Part shown: positions 15,311 to 16,037 of the stretch, piece by piece | How positions within the stretch are numbered: the stretch's first letter is position 1 | Layout of the letters: the number at the start of each line of letters is the position of its first letter | NCBI GenBank assembly: GCA_045655705.1 | Contig: JAZOPU010000108.1 | Span: 1 to 16,037 of the forward strand | Reading direction: 5' to 3' | Length of the DNA stretch: 16,037 bases | Source of the DNA: Scatosoma sp045655705 | Lineage (GTDB): Bacteria > Bacillota > Clostridia > Christensenellales > Borkfalkiaceae | Program-made: the position numbers and the translations under genes | Notes under the pieces: generated by a model | What the model was told of the DNA's origin: nothing | Databases searched by the model: none | The model's input: only the letters and a program-made list of their open reading frames with translations

Positions 15311-15423
15311 CTGCGACATAATTAAATATTTTGATTATCATAAGTATATACTTCTTTGGTAGAAGTGTATCTTTTCGCATTACAATCTTATGGTAATCGA
15401 TTGTTAATTTAATTGTGTCGCAG
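15311..15423 (+). ncRNA. Candidate cis-regulatory RNA: three nested helices, unknown family
   Basis: Three helices stack into a rod: 15311-15327 with 15407-15423 (17 pairs), 15331-15344 with 15387-15400 (14 pairs) and 15346-15355 with 15361-15370 (10 pairs, TTGGT loop). They are separated by a 3x6 internal loop and a 1x16 asymmetric loop at 15371-15386. All four imperfect pairs are T-G (319/415, 332/399, 338/393, 349/367, adding 15000). These are G-U wobbles in plus-strand RNA and would be C-A mismatches in the other strand, pointing to a plus-strand RNA. It contains no ORF. It matches no riboswitch, T-box or 6S consensus I know. A miniature transposon with inverted ends is the alternative, but no target duplication is obvious. 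Confidence 0.55.
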
Positions 15424-15482
15424 CAAAGCGAGAGAGACATTTTTACAGATGTCGTTTCGTTTTGCGAAGCGACATTTTATTT
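15423..15482 (+). promoter_or_regulatory. Candidate attenuator with two mutually exclusive folds
   Basis: Fold 1: GCAAAGCGA (15423-15431) pairs with TCGTTTTGC (15457-15465, one G-U), enclosing GACAT/ATGTC (15436-15440 with 15449-15453). Fold 2: 15449-15459 pairs with 15465-15475 (11 pairs, one G-U, TTTTG loop) and runs into TTTTATTT (15475-15482), a terminator-like end directly before the ribosome site GGAGGG (15483-15488). The folds share 15449-15453 and 15457-15465 and cannot coexist. GCGACAT at 15469-15475 also repeats the 5' strand of the outer leader helix (15313-15319), so the upstream rod could tip the balance. Confidence 0.5.
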
Positions 15483-15492
15483 GGAGGGTTTT

Positions 15493-16037
15493 ATGAAAAA
15501 GACAAAATGGTTTGCCTTGGGGCTTATGGCGTGTGTGGGAGCAATTCTGTTTGCTTCTTGTGGTACTTGTGAGCATACGTATAGCGAATGGGAAACGAAA
15601 GTTGCACCCACTTGCACGGCGTTTGGCTATGAAACTCGCGTTTGCAGTGAATGCGGAGAAGAAGAAACGCGCATTAACAAAAACACGGAGCATACGTATA
15701 GCGAATGGGAAACGAAAGTTGCACCCACTTGCACAGCGTTTGGCTATGATACCCGCGTTTGCAGTGAATGCGGAGAAGAAGAAACGCGCATTAACGAAAA
15801 CACGGAACATACGTATAGCGAATGGGAAACGAAAGTTGCACCCACTTGCACGGCGTTTGGGTATGATACCCGCGTTTGCAGTGAATGCGGAGAAGAAGAA
15901 ACCAAAATTGTTGAAGCGGTAGGACATTCGTATGCAAATAATCAACAAGACGTCGTTCTTCGGGAAACGACTTGCGTAGATGACGGTATGACGTTGAAAA
16001 GCTGCTTAAATTGCGGTGAACAAGAGTTGCAAATATC
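15493..16037 (+). CDS. Repeat-containing lipoprotein, N-terminal part (runs off the right edge)
   Basis: 181 codons are visible with no stop before the end of the window. The start ATG follows GGAGGG by 4 bases. A lipoprotein signal (MKKTKWFALGLMACVGAILF) leads to ASC with C23 as the lipid-attachment cysteine; the -3 residue is Phe, an acceptable but less common lipobox. From residue 27 a 39-residue unit (EHTYSEWETKVAPTC then GYETRVCSECGEEE) is repeated at 27, 66 and 105, with a diverged fourth copy from 144 (GHSYANNQ). Each unit has one Cys in PTC and a CSEC pair, a pattern common in clostridial secreted repeat proteins. It is predicted to be anchored outside the membrane. The function is unknown and the C-terminal domain is not in view. 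It is preceded by an unusually structured leader. Confidence 0.85.
   Translation, partial: MKKTKWFALGLMACVGAILFASCGTCEHTYSEWETKVAPTCTAFGYETRVCSECGEEETRINKNTEHTYSEWETKVAPTCTAFGYDTRVCSECGEEETRINENTEHTYSEWETKVAPTCTAFGYDTRVCSECGEEETKIVEAVGHSYANNQQDVVLRETTCVDDGMTLKSCLNCGEQELQI
15571..15921 (+). repeat. Three near-identical 117-base tandem repeats inside the lipoprotein gene
   Basis: The units are 15571-15687, 15688-15804 and 15805-15921, with a divergent fourth unit continuing from 15922. Copies 1 and 2 differ at only a few bases. Copy 3 matches copy 2 until about 15900, where its last 20 or so bases shift to the sequence leading into the fourth unit. Such similarity at DNA level points to recent expansion and probable copy-number variation between strains. 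Open frames on the other strand and in another plus frame over this stretch are by-products of the repeat. Confidence 0.92.

Noticed and set aside
15311..15480. 6S RNA, T-box or known riboswitch
   Set aside because: It is too short and has no central bubble for 6S. There is no T-box antiterminator consensus, and I recognise no conserved aptamer core.
15512..15922. 136-codon plus-strand frame within the lipoprotein
   Set aside because: It is an out-of-frame shadow of the same repeats. The frame starting at 15493 has a GGAGGG site and a lipoprotein signal.
15409..15948. 179-codon minus-strand frame over the lipoprotein repeats
   Set aside because: It is periodic only because the opposite strand carries 117-base repeats. 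It has no ribosome site, and the plus frame has a signal peptide and promoter.

Overview
The window reads like a chromosomal segment of a strictly fermentative, low- to mid-GC Gram-positive anaerobe, most likely an uncultured member of the Clostridia. This is inferred from the gene content (pyruvate:ferredoxin oxidoreductase, rubredoxin plus flavodiiron protein, YhaO/YhaN-type nuclease genes, heterodimeric ABC exporter). Strong Shine-Dalgarno sites and sigma-A type promoters agree with it: every promoter I can place has a 17-base spacer. No taxon-specific marker such as rRNA is present.

Layout. A terminator (2-33) is followed by a two-gene unit for a SbcD/YhaO-like nuclease and a SbcC/YhaN-like ATPase (78-3217). 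Its promoter predicts a transcript starting exactly at the ATG. Next comes a two-gene ABC exporter operon (3313-7088). Its subunits divide the ATPase motifs into one intact and one degenerate site, and it ends in a bidirectional terminator shared with a small convergent XRE-family regulator (7136-7348, minus). Upstream of that regulator is a palindrome-rich region with a perfect-consensus rightward promoter. That promoter drives no protein gene; it points into a strongly structured segment (7435-7518) and a cluster of short hairpins.

A minus-strand pyruvate:ferredoxin oxidoreductase follows (7619-10912), shortened by about 64 residues in one place. Divergent from it is a rubredoxin-flavodiiron pair (11003-12316), the usual oxygen-reducing couple of anaerobes and a sensible partner for an oxygen-sensitive enzyme. 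purA (12465-13739) and an orphan PTS EIIC-like membrane protein (13909-15021) are each transcribed alone from clear promoters.

The last kilobase is the least ordinary part. A symmetrical array of short hairpins joined by AGTGAAGT linkers (inverted in the second half) is followed by a strong 17-bp hairpin. A TTGACA-17-TAAAAT promoter then opens onto a roughly 180-base leader. The leader folds as three nested helices whose only departures from perfect pairing are four G-U wobbles, all compatible with plus-strand RNA. It ends in two mutually exclusive hairpins, the second terminator-like. It precedes a lipoprotein gene running off the right edge, which carries near-identical 117-base tandem repeats with paired cysteines. 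This leader and its gene are my best candidate for an undescribed regulatory system. The XRE regulator with its divergent structured RNA is second.
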